NCBI GenBank assembly: GCA_903876625.1 | Contig: CAIRAO010000025.1 | Span: 1 to 49,886 of the forward strand | Source: an uncultured Gallionellaceae bacterium | Lineage (GTDB): Bacteria; Pseudomonadota; Gammaproteobacteria; Burkholderiales; Gallionellaceae | Reading direction: 5' to 3' | Length of the DNA stretch: 49,886 nt | Part shown: positions 35,829-45,730 of the stretch, piece by piece | Layout: every line of letters begins with the position of its first letter | Position numbering within the stretch: the stretch's first letter is position 1 | The notes under the pieces: generated by a model | Told to the model about the DNA's origin: nothing | The model's database searches: none | What the model saw: the letters and a program-made list of their open reading frames with translations, nothing else | Position numbers and translations under genes: made by a program

Positions 35829-36146
35829 TGTTAGAATAATTTAGTTTGTTCATATTTCAAAACAGGTCGGCTTGCAGTTGCGAAGACCCCCTCCCCAACC
35901 CTCCCCCGGTGGGAGAGGGGGCAAATTCAGCGCTCCGAAATAGATTTTGCCTTTCAGCTCGCTCTCCCACAGGGGGAGGGTTGGGGAGGGGGAGAAGACT
36001 AAAGCCGTGACTAAGTATGTTTGTATAGTTGTGAGTGACTTAAATAGTCCATTAGCTGATAGGATTTCATTACAGCCAATACTATTCACAGACACAGCCA
36101 AAATACATTTATCATTTATTAAAAACTCATTGAGGAAGCCTACATC
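35829..36146 (+). other. Intergenic region glcF-glcB with foldback element
   Basis: A 318-base space. Besides foldback copy B (35887-35992) there is an AT-rich segment (36001-36130) that probably contains a separate glcB promoter, though no strong consensus boxes are seen. The glcB ribosome site is GAGGAAG near 36131-36137. Confidence 0.45.
35887..35992. repeat. GC-rich foldback element, copy B
   Basis: Two 31-base arms (35887-35917 and 35962-35992) are reverse complements with one mismatch, separated by 44 bases. The arms match copy A at 31810-31918 closely, while the spacers differ. The two copies bracket glcDEF. Confidence 0.85.
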
Positions 36147-38369
36147 ATGACCGCACGCATTTCCTGTCATCGCCTAAAAGTTGCCGATGTTCTATATCGC
36201 TTTATCGAAGACAAAGTGCTACCGGGTACGGGTGTCGATAGCACCCGTTTCTGGACTGGCTTTGATGCGCTTGTTCACGACCTGACGCCCAAGAACATAG
36301 CATTGCTGGCCGAACGAGATCGATTGCAAACCGAACTGGATCGATGGCATAAAAGTAATCCAGGCCCAATCCGTGACCTACCTGCTTACCGTGCATTTCT
36401 CGAATCAATAAATTATCTGGCACCACGACCTGACAAGGTGACTGTGACTACGGCTAATGTCGATGCCGAATTGGCTGTCCAGGCAGGTCCGCAGTTAGTC
36501 GTACCCATACTCAATGCCCGTTACGCATTGAACGCAGCGAATGCGCGCTGGGGTTCGCTGTATGACGCGCTGTATGGTACCGATGTGATTCCTGAAACGG
36601 GCGGTGCGACCAAGCTTGGTGCAACGGGTGCCGCCTACAATTCGGTACGCGGAGCAAAGGTGATTTCTTTCGCGCGTCATTTTCTGGACCAATCCGTGCC
36701 CCTGGTCAAAGGTTCGCATCGAGACTCGATCGCTTACTTGATTCAGGGCAAAAAACTGACCGTCAAACTCAAGGATGGTAGCGTTAGCGGATTGGCAGAT
36801 GCCCTGAAATTTGTTGGTTATCAGGGAAATGAAACTGGGCCCACCTCGATCTTGCTAAAAAATAATGGCATGCACATTGATATCCGTATCGATAACAGCA
36901 AGGGCATTGGCAAGGAAGATCCTGCTGGTATCAATGACTTGATAATTGAAGCGGCGCTCTCAACTATTCTTGACTTGGAAGACTCCGTTGCAGTGGTCGA
37001 TGCGGATGACAAAGTGGCGGCTTATGAAAACTGGCTGGGAATCTTGCAAGGCACGCTGGTAGAAAAGGTGACCAAAGGCGATAAAACGATTCAACGCAGC
37101 CTGAACCCTGACCGTCAATACACTGCAGGCGTTGGTGCTGTCGATGCAAATAACGGTGTTGTTACTCTGCATGGCCGTTCTTTACTTTTCTTGCGTAATG
37201 TGGGACACCTGATGACCAGCCCTGCAATTTTGTGTGGCGATGGCAAGGAAATTTATGAAGGCATTCTGGATGCCGTGGTTACCGTGACAATTGCATTGCA
37301 TGATTTAAAACGCAGCAAGCACGAGAGCATACGCAACTCGCGCGCAGGCTCAGTCTACATCGTCAAACCAAAAATGCACGGCCCCGCAGAAGTCGCGTAC
37401 GCCGATGAGCTTTTCGGTCGCGTGGAGGCATTGTTGGGCTTGCCTGCGAACACGGTCAAGCTCGGTATTATGGATGAAGAGCGCCGCACCAGCGTGAATC
37501 TGAAAGCGTGTATTGAGCGAGCAAGCGCGCGACTGGCTTTTATCAACACCGGTTTTCTTGATCGCACCGGCGATGAAATGCACTCTTCCATGCAAGCTGG
37601 CCCCATGTTGCGCAAAGGTGACATGAAAACCAGTACTTGGCTGAGTTCTTATGAGCGCAGCAATGTATTGGTCGGTTTATCCTGTGGCTTGCGCGGTCGA
37701 GCTCAAATCGGCAAAGGCATGTGGGCGATGCCCGATCTGATGGCCGCCATGATGGATCAAAAAATTGCCCATCCGAAAGCCGGAGCAAACACGGCCTGGG
37801 TGCCATCGCCTACTGCTGCCACGTTGCACGCTTTACACTATCACCAAATTAACGTTGCTGCGATCCAGCAGGAAATGGAAAAAGTCGATGCGACCGCAGA
37901 GCTGGATCGTCTGCTCAACGGCTTGCTGGAAATTCCCGTTGTCGCTGAAGCAAAATGGTCTGCCAGCGAGATACAACAAGAACTCGACAACAATGCACAA
38001 GGGATTTTAGGTTACGTGGTGCGCTGGATCGATCAGGGTATCGGATGCTCAAAAGTACCTGATATCCATAATGTCGGTCTGATGGAAGATCGGGCCACAC
38101 TACGTATCTCCAGTCAGCATATCGCCAACTGGCTGTTGCATGGCATTGTTAGCAAAACGCAGGTGCAGGAAACCTTGCAGAGAATGGCCAAAATCGTCGA
38201 TGATCAAAATTCGGCTGACCCCCTCTATAAAAAAATGTCGCCAGATTTTTCCAACTCAGACGCTTTCTGTGCTGCCAGTAACCTCGTATTTAAAGGTCTG
38301 GAACAACCCAGTGGCTATACCGAACCGTTGCTTCATGCTTGGCGATTGAAGGTGAAGGCCAAAGCTTGA
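36147..38369 (+). CDS. glcB: Malate synthase G
   Basis: A 740-residue enzyme, close to the usual length of the G isoform (about 723). Family words include [67 protein letters not shown] and [18 protein letters not shown], which contain the metal-binding Glu/Asp and catalytic Arg/Asp residues of the TIM barrel. It condenses glyoxylate with acetyl-CoA to malate. With glcDEF just upstream on the same strand it forms a route glycolate to glyoxylate to malate. Confidence 0.96.
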   Translation: MTARISCHRLKVADVLYRFIEDKVLPGTGVDSTRFWTGFDALVHDLTPKNIALLAERDRLQTELDRWHKSNPGPIRDLPAYRAFLESINYLAPRPDKVTVTTANVDAELAVQAGPQLVVPILNARYALNAANARWGSLYDALYGTDVIPETGGATKLGATGAAYNSVRGAKVISFARHFLDQSVPLVKGSHRDSIAYLIQGKKLTVKLKDGSVSGLADALKFVGYQGNETGPTSILLKNNGMHIDIRIDNSKGIGKEDPAGINDLIIEAALSTILDLEDSVAVVDADDKVAAYENWLGILQGTLVEKVTKGDKTIQRSLNPDRQYTAGVGAVDANNGVVTLHGRSLLFLRNVGHLMTSPAILCGDGKEIYEGILDAVVTVTIALHDLKRSKHESIRNSRAGSVYIVKPKMHGPAEVAYADELFGRVEALLGLPANTVKLGIMDEERRTSVNLKACIERASARLAFINTGFLDRTGDEMHSSMQAGPMLRKGDMKTSTWLSSYERSNVLVGLSCGLRGRAQIGKGMWAMPDLMAAMMDQKIAHPKAGANTAWVPSPTAATLHALHYHQINVAAIQQEMEKVDATAELDRLLNGLLEIPVVAEAKWSASEIQQELDNNAQGILGYVVRWIDQGIGCSKVPDIHNVGLMEDRATLRISSQHIANWLLHGIVSKTQVQETLQRMAKIVDDQNSADPLYKKMSPDFSNSDAFCAASNLVFKGLEQPSGYTEPLLHAWRLKVKAKA

Positions 38370-38431
38370 GACAAAAATACTTAAGTTCAAACTTATACCC
38401 TGAATAGAATAATCCTAATGGAAAATCCGAG

Positions 38432-41400
38432 CTAATCGTTCCCATACACAATGCGCACATTCTCAGCACCGAGCAATGCACGCAAATCGTTAATCAGCAT
38501 ATCCGGCAAGGTCATTTGCCATGCTTCCCCCAGACGCAGGGGGACACTGGCGAGCAGATTAGAGTAGTGGATGAAAACAGGACATTTGCCACCGCAAAAC
38601 GGCTTCAATATTTCCGCCATCTGTGAGACACGCACGGGAGCATTGATCGAGCAGGTGATATCCAGCCGCTTGGCGAAAATTGCCCGGGCGGAGGCAAAAT
38701 CGAACACCTCTTCTGCAGTCACACGCATGCCGCCGGAGTATTCGTCGTAGCTCGCCTTGCCCCGCACCACCAGTAGTTCGTCATCCTTGATCCACGGACG
38801 GTTGAGGTCGTACAGGTCGCTAAACACAGTGACGTCCATCGGCGCGCTGCCATCGTCCAGCGTGACCACCGCCATCTTGCCGCGCCGCGTCTGCAAGATA
38901 CGAACACCGTTCACGATGCCGCCGAGCACCAGTTTCACTTCCACGCGCTTGATATAGCCGCCGTTTCCCGCCGGCTGTTGCACCATGCCGGGTGTGATGT
39001 CAGACAGTTTGTGCTTCACAAAGTTGGCCAACTCCGTGGCATATTCCTGATAGGGATGCCCACCGAGATAGAAACCGATACTGAGTTTTTCCTGCGCGAG
39101 TTGCTCACGCAAACGCCAGCGCGGCACATCGGCCATCTTCGCAGTCAATGCCGTATCGGCATCGTCGATACCGAACAGACTGTTTTGATTGGCGGCGCGC
39201 GCCTGTTGATCGGCACTCGCCAGCGCCGCATCCAGCGTGGTCATCAGACTCGCGCGGTGATCGTTAATGCTGTCGAATGCACCGGCCTTGATCAGTGCTT
39301 CGACGGTACGGCGGTTGACGATACGCTTGTCCACGCGGCGGCAGAAATCGAACAGGTCTTTGAACGGCTCCGACTTGCGCGCCTCGACGATATTTTCGAT
39401 TGCCGATTCGCCGGTACCTTTGATCGCCCCCAGACCGAAAGCGATCGTCTTCGCGTCCACCGGCGCGAAGCGATAAGCGGATGAGTTCACATCGGGCAAC
39501 AGGATGCGCAAACCTTGCTGCACGGTATCCTGATAGAAGAAGCTCACCTTGTCGGTGTTGTCCATTTCCGAGGTCATGGTTGCCGCCATGAAGGCTGCCG
39601 GATGATGACATTTTAGATAGGCCGTCTGATAAGCCACGAGCGAATAGGCGGCAGCGTGTGATTTGTTGAAACCATAGCCTGCGAACATCTCCATCGTGTC
39701 GAAGATCTCGTTTGCCGTATCCTCGGCAATGTTGTTATTCGCCGCACCCGCCACAAAGATGCTGCGCTGCTCTGCCATCTCCTCGGCTTTCTTTTTACCC
39801 ATCGCGCGGCGCAGCACGTCCGCCCCACCCAGCGTGTATCCGGCGATGACTTGAGCCGCCTGCATCACCTGTTCCTGATACACCATGATGCCGTATGTGT
39901 TACCGACCACTTTTTCCAGCAATGGATGCGCGAGAATCACATTCTCTTTGCCATGTTTGCGGTTAATGTAATCCGGGATGAAAGCCATCGGCCCCGGGCG
40001 GTACAATGCGTTCAGAGCGATCAAATCATCGATGCAGTCCGGCTTGGCTTTCACCAACGTGTCTTTCATGCCGCGCGACTCGAACTGAAACACGGCGGTG
40101 GTGTTCGCTGTCTTGAAGACGCGGTCGTAGGTCTCTTTGTTGTCGAGTGGAATGGTGTCGATATTGAATTTTTGTGAACTGTTATCGCCGGAACCTTTGA
40201 TGTAGCGCACTGCCCAATCAATGATCGTCAATGTGCGCAGGCCGAGAAAGTCGAACTTAACCAGCCCAACCGCTTCCACATCGTCTTTATCAAACTGACT
40301 AATCGATTTCTTTTCTTCTCCTTCATTGCCGCCTTCCGTGCAATACAGTGGGCAAAAATCAGTCAGTCTCCCGGGCGCGATCAACACACCGCCAGCGTGC
40401 ATGCCGACGTTACGCGTTAAATCTTCTAGGCGTTCACCCAATTCGAGTAGTTCATCCACGCCTTCTTCACTTTCGATGATCGCTTTGAATTCCGGTTCTG
40501 TCTCGCGCGCTTTTTTCAGCGAAACAGGTTTGACGCCTTCTATCGGAACGAGCTTGGAAAGTCGGTCGCACAATCCATAGGGAAAATCCATCACACGCCC
40601 GACATCGCGTATCACCGCCTTGGATGCCATCGTGCCAAAGGTGGCGATTTGAGAAACGCAAGCCTCTCCATATTGCCTACGCACGTATTGGATAACCAAC
40701 TCGCGCCCATCCTGACAAAAGTCCACGTCGAAGTCCGGCATGGATACGCGTTCTGGATTAAGAAATCGTTCGAACAGTAATTCATAGCGCAAGGGATCAA
40801 GATCGGTGATGCCGAGGCTGTAAGCGACCAGAGAACCCGCACCAGAACCACGCCCCGGCCCGACAGGAACTCCGTTGGGAAATTTCGGATCGCGGTATTG
40901 TTTTGCCCAACGGATAAAATCTGCCACGATCAGAAAATAGCCGGGGAATCCCATTTTTATTATCGTGCCAATTTCAAAAGCTAGGCGTTCGGTGTATTCG
41001 GCCATTTTTGCGGCACGTACGGTTTCATCCGGAAACAGTTGTCGCATACGCTCCTGCAAACCGCGTTCAGATTCGATGCGCAGGAAGTCATCCAGTGTCT
41101 CGCCATTCGGTGTTGGGAAATCGGGCAGATGAGGCTTGCCCAGTTTTAATGTGAGGTTGCAGCGCTTGGCAATTTCCACACTATTTTTTAGCACCTCAGG
41201 AAGATCGGCAAACAGCTGTAGCATCTCAGCCTGAGTTTTGAAATACTGTTGCGCGGTGAATGCACGTACACGGCGCTTGTCATTCAGCACATATCCTTCT
41301 GCAATGCAGACACGTGCCTCGTGTGCTTTGAAGTCGTCAATATTGAGAAACTGTACCGGATGAGTCGCAACCACAGGCATCGCGAGCTCTGACGCCAATT

Positions 41401-41959
41401 TTATTGTTTCACGCAGGTGCAATTCCTCACGCGGAAAACCGGTACGTTGCACTTCCAAATAAAAACGACCAGGGAAAATGCTTGCCCACTCGCTCGCCAA
41501 GAGTCGCGCGCTGGCCGCGTTACCATTCAACAACGCAATACCAACTTCACCCAGATGCGCGCCGGATAGCGCAATCAATCCTTCAGATCCAGCCTTTAAC
41601 CATTCTTTGCGAATCTCCGGGCGGCCATGATCTTGATTCTCGAGATAGGCGCGGGTTAATAGTTCACACAGGCGCAAATAGCCCACATTGGATTGGCACA
41701 GCAATAACACCCGGTACGGCTTATCGCGCGTGGTATCGTTGCTGACAAATACGTCACAACCGATGATGGGTTTGACGCCGGAGCCGCGGGCTTCTTTGTA
41801 AAACTTTACCAATCCGAATACGTTAGACAGGTCAGTCAAAGCTATTGCAGGCATCGAATCGCTTTTAGCCGCTGCTACGGCTTCACCGATGCGGACGATG
41901 CCATCAGCGATGGAATATTCGCTATGAATACGCAGGTGAATAAATGAAGGAGACGACAT
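38432..41959 (-). CDS. dnaE: DNA polymerase III alpha subunit
   Basis: A 1175-residue replicative polymerase, the usual DnaE1 size. The N-terminal PHP domain begins FIHLRIHSEYSIADG. The palm domain has GPGRGSGAGSLVAY and the catalytic PDFDVDFCQDGRE, with a later catalytic Asp. FGLGAIKGTGESAIENI marks the tandem helix-hairpin-helix region, and an OB-fold (VVTLDDGSAPMDVTVFSDLY) and tau-binding tail follow. It elongates both strands in the chromosome replisome. It is convergent with glcB (62-base gap) and 81 bases downstream of the FliL-like gene. Confidence 0.97.
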   Translation of the reverse strand: MSSPSFIHLRIHSEYSIADGIVRIGEAVAAAKSDSMPAIALTDLSNVFGLVKFYKEARGSGVKPIIGCDVFVSNDTTRDKPYRVLLLCQSNVGYLRLCELLTRAYLENQDHGRPEIRKEWLKAGSEGLIALSGAHLGEVGIALLNGNAASARLLASEWASIFPGRFYLEVQRTGFPREELHLRETIKLASELAMPVVATHPVQFLNIDDFKAHEARVCIAEGYVLNDKRRVRAFTAQQYFKTQAEMLQLFADLPEVLKNSVEIAKRCNLTLKLGKPHLPDFPTPNGETLDDFLRIESERGLQERMRQLFPDETVRAAKMAEYTERLAFEIGTIIKMGFPGYFLIVADFIRWAKQYRDPKFPNGVPVGPGRGSGAGSLVAYSLGITDLDPLRYELLFERFLNPERVSMPDFDVDFCQDGRELVIQYVRRQYGEACVSQIATFGTMASKAVIRDVGRVMDFPYGLCDRLSKLVPIEGVKPVSLKKARETEPEFKAIIESEEGVDELLELGERLEDLTRNVGMHAGGVLIAPGRLTDFCPLYCTEGGNEGEEKKSISQFDKDDVEAVGLVKFDFLGLRTLTIIDWAVRYIKGSGDNSSQKFNIDTIPLDNKETYDRVFKTANTTAVFQFESRGMKDTLVKAKPDCIDDLIALNALYRPGPMAFIPDYINRKHGKENVILAHPLLEKVVGNTYGIMVYQEQVMQAAQVIAGYTLGGADVLRRAMGKKKAEEMAEQRSIFVAGAANNNIAEDTANEIFDTMEMFAGYGFNKSHAAAYSLVAYQTAYLKCHHPAAFMAATMTSEMDNTDKVSFFYQDTVQQGLRILLPDVNSSAYRFAPVDAKTIAFGLGAIKGTGESAIENIVEARKSEPFKDLFDFCRRVDKRIVNRRTVEALIKAGAFDSINDHRASLMTTLDAALASADQQARAANQNSLFGIDDADTALTAKMADVPRWRLREQLAQEKLSIGFYLGGHPYQEYATELANFVKHKLSDITPGMVQQPAGNGGYIKRVEVKLVLGGIVNGVRILQTRRGKMAVVTLDDGSAPMDVTVFSDLYDLNRPWIKDDELLVVRGKASYDEYSGGMRVTAEEVFDFASARAIFAKRLDITCSINAPVRVSQMAEILKPFCGGKCPVFIHYSNLLASVPLRLGEAWQMTLPDMLINDLRALLGAENVRIVYGND

Positions 41960-42040
41960 ATTGATGACGGTGGCAGGTTGGATCAGATTTTACCACCGCA
42001 GCAACGGCAGAAAGAGTCTCTGCCAGAAAAATTTAGATTT

Positions 42041-42457
42041 TTATTGGATGATGATCGACTCAAATAATACGTCTGCAACGCCGTCCTTGGATGTCAAGCC
42101 GAGCGCTTTATTGGCGGCATAACGAGTTTCCAAAATAAGCTTTTGTTTACCTTCAGAAGATTGCATCTGTTCAACCGTTTTGCCACTGAGAAGCAGAATA
42201 ATTTCATGCCGAATGACGGGCATATAAAGTTTTATCTTATCGCTAACATCAGGTTTGGCCGGTTTCAATGTGACAGAAATTTGAATCATCTGGCGTAGTC
42301 CAACCAGATTGACTGTAAACGGCTCCAATCTTTCGTAACCGCCTCCGCCGCCTTCACCCCCCTTTTCACTTGCAAAGGCGGTTGCCGTCACCACGAGCAG
42401 GGTGAAGAACAAAAATGCCAACCCACTACGCAAAAAGAGACTATTTGAATTTTGCAT
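42041..42457 (-). CDS. FliL-like flagellar basal-body protein
   Basis: A 138-residue protein. One N-terminal hydrophobic segment (about residues 10-31, ending TATAFAS) may be an anchor or a cleaved signal. A Gly-rich linker leads to a FliL domain (about 45-138) with YERLEPFTVNLVG, QMIQISVTLK, MPVIRHEIILLLSGKTVEQMQ and a C-terminal DVLFESIIIQ. FliL stabilises the motor stators around the rod. The ATG at 42457 has AAGGAC upstream. It is not beside fliM or other basal-body genes, so it may be a FliL paralogue rather than the main fliL. Confidence 0.8.
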   Translation of the reverse strand: MQNSNSLFLRSGLAFLFFTLLVVTATAFASEKGGEGGGGGYERLEPFTVNLVGLRQMIQISVTLKPAKPDVSDKIKLYMPVIRHEIILLLSGKTVEQMQSSEGKQKLILETRYAANKALGLTSKDGVADVLFESIIIQ

Positions 42458-42535
42458 CTCGTTGTCCTTAAAATTGTGTTTAGAGCGGAATGTACGGAAG
42501 AGCAATATTAGTCAATATTTTCAAAATTATTGGGA

Positions 42536-42560
42536 ATAAAACCCCCATTTCAACGATGGG
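42536..42560 (-). terminator. Weak terminator after SPFH gene
   Basis: On the minus strand CCCAT...ATGGG with a seven-base loop is followed by GGTTTTATT, about 60 bases after the stop of the SPFH gene. The stem is short. Confidence 0.35.
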
Positions 42561-42618
42561 AATTATATCAGGGAATCAATTTTCAGCTCCAATAGCTTGA
42601 CACAGTCGCTTAACCAGC

Positions 42619-43524
42619 CTACTTCCGAGCTTTGACAATGCTCATAGCCGCAGACACCATTGAACCCATATCTGCCAAATTACCAGGGAGGATTAGCGTG
42701 TTGCCCTCCTTGGCGACGTTACCGAAAGCTTCTACATATTTTTCCGCAACCTTCAGGTTGACCGCATCCATTCCACCCGGAGATTGGATAGCCAGTGCCA
42801 CTTGCTGGATTGCCTGTGCAGTTGCAGCCGCAACCGCTTTAATTGCCTCTGCTTGTCCCTGTGCAGTGTTGATGGCTGCCTGTTTCTCACCTTCCGAACG
42901 TTGAATAAAAGCTTCGCGCTCGCCTGTGGCTATATTGATTTGCTCCTGTTTGCGACCTTCTGACGCTGCAATAAGAGCACGCTTTTCTCTTTCAGCAGTG
43001 ATCTGTGCTTGCATGGCATGAAGGATTTCCTTGGGCGGGGTTAGATCTTTTATCTCGTAGCGCAACACTTTTACACCCCAACTGGTCGCGGCCTCATCCA
43101 GCGCGGCAACAACGGCACGATTGATATCATCACGCTCTTCAAAAGTCTTGTCCAGCTCCATCTTGCCGATAACCGAACGCAAGGTCGTCTGCGCAAGTTG
43201 CGTGATCGCCATCACGTAATTACTGGTTCCGTATGATGCCAAACGCGGGTCGGTCACTTGAAAATACAAAATGCCATCCACCTGCAATTGCGTGTTGTCT
43301 TTGGTAATGCAGACTTGACTAGGCACATCAAGCGGAACTTCTTTGAGCATGTGCTTGTAGGCCACACGATCAATAAACGGAATGACGATGTTAAGGCCCG
43401 GCAATAATGCCGCATGAAATTTACCCAGCCGTTCAACTACCCAGGAATTTTGTTGGGGTACGACTTTAAGTGCTTTAATTATAAAAATAATTGCGGCAAC
43501 AACGATCAGTAAAGCTATTTCCAT
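42619..43524 (-). CDS. SPFH/band-7 membrane protein (paraslipin, QmcA-like)
   Basis: A 301-residue protein. An N-terminal membrane helix (residues 3-20) is followed by the band-7 domain (about 20-190: VVPQQNSWVVERLGKFH, LQVDGILYFQVTDPR, SVIGKMELDKTFEERDDIN). Then comes a long coiled coil with QAQITAEREKRALIAASEGRKQ and Ala/Gln-rich repeats, and a C-terminal segment GNTLILPGNLADMGSM. It resembles stomatin-like protein 2 and QmcA. The NfeD-like gene lies 9 bases upstream, the classic SPFH-NfeD pairing, and both proteins probably assemble in membrane microdomains. Confidence 0.93.
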   Translation of the reverse strand: MEIALLIVVAAIIFIIKALKVVPQQNSWVVERLGKFHAALLPGLNIVIPFIDRVAYKHMLKEVPLDVPSQVCITKDNTQLQVDGILYFQVTDPRLASYGTSNYVMAITQLAQTTLRSVIGKMELDKTFEERDDINRAVVAALDEAATSWGVKVLRYEIKDLTPPKEILHAMQAQITAEREKRALIAASEGRKQEQINIATGEREAFIQRSEGEKQAAINTAQGQAEAIKAVAAATAQAIQQVALAIQSPGGMDAVNLKVAEKYVEAFGNVAKEGNTLILPGNLADMGSMVSAAMSIVKARK

Positions 43525-43533
43525 AACGCCTCC

Positions 43534-43959
43534 TTATTGATGTTTGGTTTTATGATCTGTTAAAACCAGATTGGAACCATTCACTGCTGCAATATAGAGT
43601 GTGTCTAATCGCGGTGTGTCAGAAGACTTTAGTTCTGCATCCCACTCGGCACCCCGGTAAAAAACACGCGCCTTGCCGTTCTCATGCCACTTTAAGACCT
43701 GCACCGGCTGACCAATGTCCAGACTTGCGCTTGCCGATTCATTGATTCGTGCACCTTTCCAGTATCGCAGAATAATCGAACCCGCAATCACTGTGATCGC
43801 GCATAACATCAGTTGCCATACCAAGCTGGCGCCATTGTAAGCGGCCGATCCTCCTACCGCCATTGCAATGGAAACCACCAGCAAATAAAACGTACCCGAT
43901 GCCATCTCTAACCCTAGCAGGATCAATGCCAGCAAAAACCAATATACGTGAGTCGACAC
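43534..43959 (-). CDS. NfeD-like membrane protein
   Basis: A 141-residue short NfeD (NfeD1b type, without the protease domain). Three or four membrane helices cover about residues 5-75 (YWFLLALILLGLEMASGTFYLL, AMAVGGSAAY, LMLCAITVIAGSIILRYW). A soluble OB-fold domain (about 85-141) with IGQPVQVLKWHENGKARVFYRGAEWDAEL follows. The GTG at 43959 is chosen because AGGAGG lies 4 bases upstream; the longer frame would add a charged, unrelated N-terminus. It is paired with the SPFH gene downstream. Confidence 0.9.
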   Translation of the reverse strand: MSTHVYWFLLALILLGLEMASGTFYLLVVSIAMAVGGSAAYNGASLVWQLMLCAITVIAGSIILRYWKGARINESASASLDIGQPVQVLKWHENGKARVFYRGAEWDAELKSSDTPRLDTLYIAAVNGSNLVLTDHKTKHQ

Positions 43960-43999
43960 AATGCCTCCTAGCGTTTTACGCGCGCATCTAAGCGACTGG

Positions 44000-44698
44000 T
44001 TACCATGGAATCTCATTACCTTCATAGCCGAGAAACTTGCCTGAATCAGCCAACGTGAGCTTGCCAATTACTTGTCGCATTCCCGTAACACTTTGCTCTA
44101 CCGAAATCATCGCGTTGGGGCCGCCCATATCAGTTTTGACCCAACCCGGGTTGAAAGAAACAGCTGTTATTCCTTTGGTTTTCAAGTCAACCGCAAGACT
44201 TTTCATAACCATATTCGCAGCTGCTTTGCTTGATCGGTAAAGGTAATTTCCACCACTGCTATTATCCTCGATACTTCCCATTTGGCTAGTAATCGTTACG
44301 ATGAGCTTTTGCTTGCCATGCGCAATTTGTTTGACGAATATTTCAGCCATCTTGAGCGGCGCCATCGTATTGATATTGAAGGCAGTTATCCAGTCGGCAT
44401 AATTGGTATGTCCAAATCCGCTTGCATCAGACTTCGGGTAAATTCCTGCATTGTTAATAAGAATATCAATAGACTCATTGGAAAGAGTTTGCTCCAAGCG
44501 TTCGATCTGAGCGTGGTCTGCCACATCAAGTACGTGAGCTTTTATCAGTTCAGGATATTGCTTTGCCAAGCTGTTAAGGGCTACTGATTTTTGAGGTTCA
44601 CGGCTACACGCAAAAACCCGCCAGCCCTCAGCGGCGTATTGTTTGGTCAACTCAAGACCGATACCCCTGTTTGCTCCGGTGATCAAAATTGTTTTCAT
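44000..44698 (-). CDS. Short-chain dehydrogenase/reductase (SDR)
   Basis: A 232-residue classical SDR. The NAD(P)-binding TGANRGIGLEL is at residues 7-17, NNAGIYP near 86, and the active-site Tyr and Lys lie in YLYRSSKAAANMVMKSL, with the upstream Ser in ITSQMGSIEDNSSGG. It resembles C-factor/CsgA-like short-chain reductases; the substrate is unknown. It is 24 bases after the ABC permease and 40 bases before the NfeD gene, so all five minus-strand genes here may share a transcript. Confidence 0.9.
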   Translation of the reverse strand: MKTILITGANRGIGLELTKQYAAEGWRVFACSREPQKSVALNSLAKQYPELIKAHVLDVADHAQIERLEQTLSNESIDILINNAGIYPKSDASGFGHTNYADWITAFNINTMAPLKMAEIFVKQIAHGKQKLIVTITSQMGSIEDNSSGGNYLYRSSKAAANMVMKSLAVDLKTKGITAVSFNPGWVKTDMGGPNAMISVEQSVTGMRQVIGKLTLADSGKFLGYEGNEIPW

Positions 44699-44722
44699 AA
44701 TGGCTCCTAAGTTTTCAGGAAA

Positions 44723-45730
44723 TTATTCCCACTTAAATATATACGCACCGATAGAAAGTACAATAGCGCTCATCACTGCCAGCACCCATACATCCGCCAT
44801 CACCTGAGACAGCGTCGCACCTTCATTCATAATTGCCCGCGAGGCTGATATCATATGGGTAAGCGGAAATATCAAAGCTATATTTTGTACCCAAGTTGCC
44901 GCGCCTTCCAGTGAAAACCATGCGCCGGATAACAGCATCATCGGCCACGTCATAATATTGAGTATGCCCCCGGCAAATTCTTCACTGGCTGTGCGTGCGG
45001 CAATCAACAATCCGAAGGAGATCATGCACATCGCACCCAAGGTGTTGACCAGCAGAAGATTCCAATAGGAACCTTGCATATTGAATTTGATAAAAATGTT
45101 GCAGCCGAAATAGACAATGGCAGTAATCACCATAACTAACAATAACCGTGAAACAAGTTGCGCAAATAAAAATTGAAATGCGCCTAGCGGCGTGGCCTTC
45201 AGGCGTTTAAGAAAACCATTTTTTCGGTAACGAACAATCACGAATCCCACACCGAAAAGACAGGCGAACATCATGTTCATGCCCAATATTCCCGGCAAGA
45301 ACCAATCAACATAGCGTATCTCGGCACCTTCAACCGATTGGCGTGCAAATTGATTTCCTTCAGTACCCCAAACGATGCGCTCCAATAAATAACCATTCGG
45401 TGAAGTTGAATTTACCCAGTATTTCGGTGCGCCAGTAACATCAATCAGCATATCCATTTGATGGTGCTTGACCTTTTCAATACCTTTGTTCAAATCATCG
45501 TATGAGATAAATTCGAGATGTTTCGTTGACTGGAGTTTCGGTGCGACAACAACCATTCTATCCAGGCCGCCGACGATGCCAATTTTGTAAATATCTTTGT
45601 TACCGCCGGAAAAAGTAAACGCCAGTCCAAAAACCAGGAGGAATGGCATCGCCAGATTCCATGCCAAGGCAGATCGATCCCGTAAAAATTCCATATTGCG
45701 CGCATGCAGTACAGCCAGAAATTTTTTCAT
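44723..45730 (-). CDS. ABC-2 type transporter permease
   Basis: A 335-residue membrane protein. One N-terminal helix (AWNLAMPFLLVFGLAFTF, about 23-40) is followed by a large extracytoplasmic domain (about 45-150), then five helices (about 155-330), including GILGMNMMFACLFGVGFVIVR and ILNIMTWPMMLLSGAWFSLE. This is the ABC-2 exporter fold used for drug, lipid or polysaccharide export and for some copper or Na+ systems. The start overlaps the upstream ATPase gene by 4 bases (ATGA). The substrate cannot be inferred. Confidence 0.92.
   Translation of the reverse strand: MKKFLAVLHARNMEFLRDRSALAWNLAMPFLLVFGLAFTFSGGNKDIYKIGIVGGLDRMVVVAPKLQSTKHLEFISYDDLNKGIEKVKHHQMDMLIDVTGAPKYWVNSTSPNGYLLERIVWGTEGNQFARQSVEGAEIRYVDWFLPGILGMNMMFACLFGVGFVIVRYRKNGFLKRLKATPLGAFQFLFAQLVSRLLLVMVITAIVYFGCNIFIKFNMQGSYWNLLLVNTLGAMCMISFGLLIAARTASEEFAGGILNIMTWPMMLLSGAWFSLEGAATWVQNIALIFPLTHMISASRAIMNEGATLSQVMADVWVLAVMSAIVLSIGAYIFKWE

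Noticed and set aside
38978-39484. 168-codon frame opposite dnaE
   Set aside because: Shadow of the polymerase gene in high-GC codons.
42006-42024. GGCAGA/TCTGCC hairpin between the FliL-like gene and dnaE as terminator
   Set aside because: Only six pairs and no T tract in either direction; not convincing.
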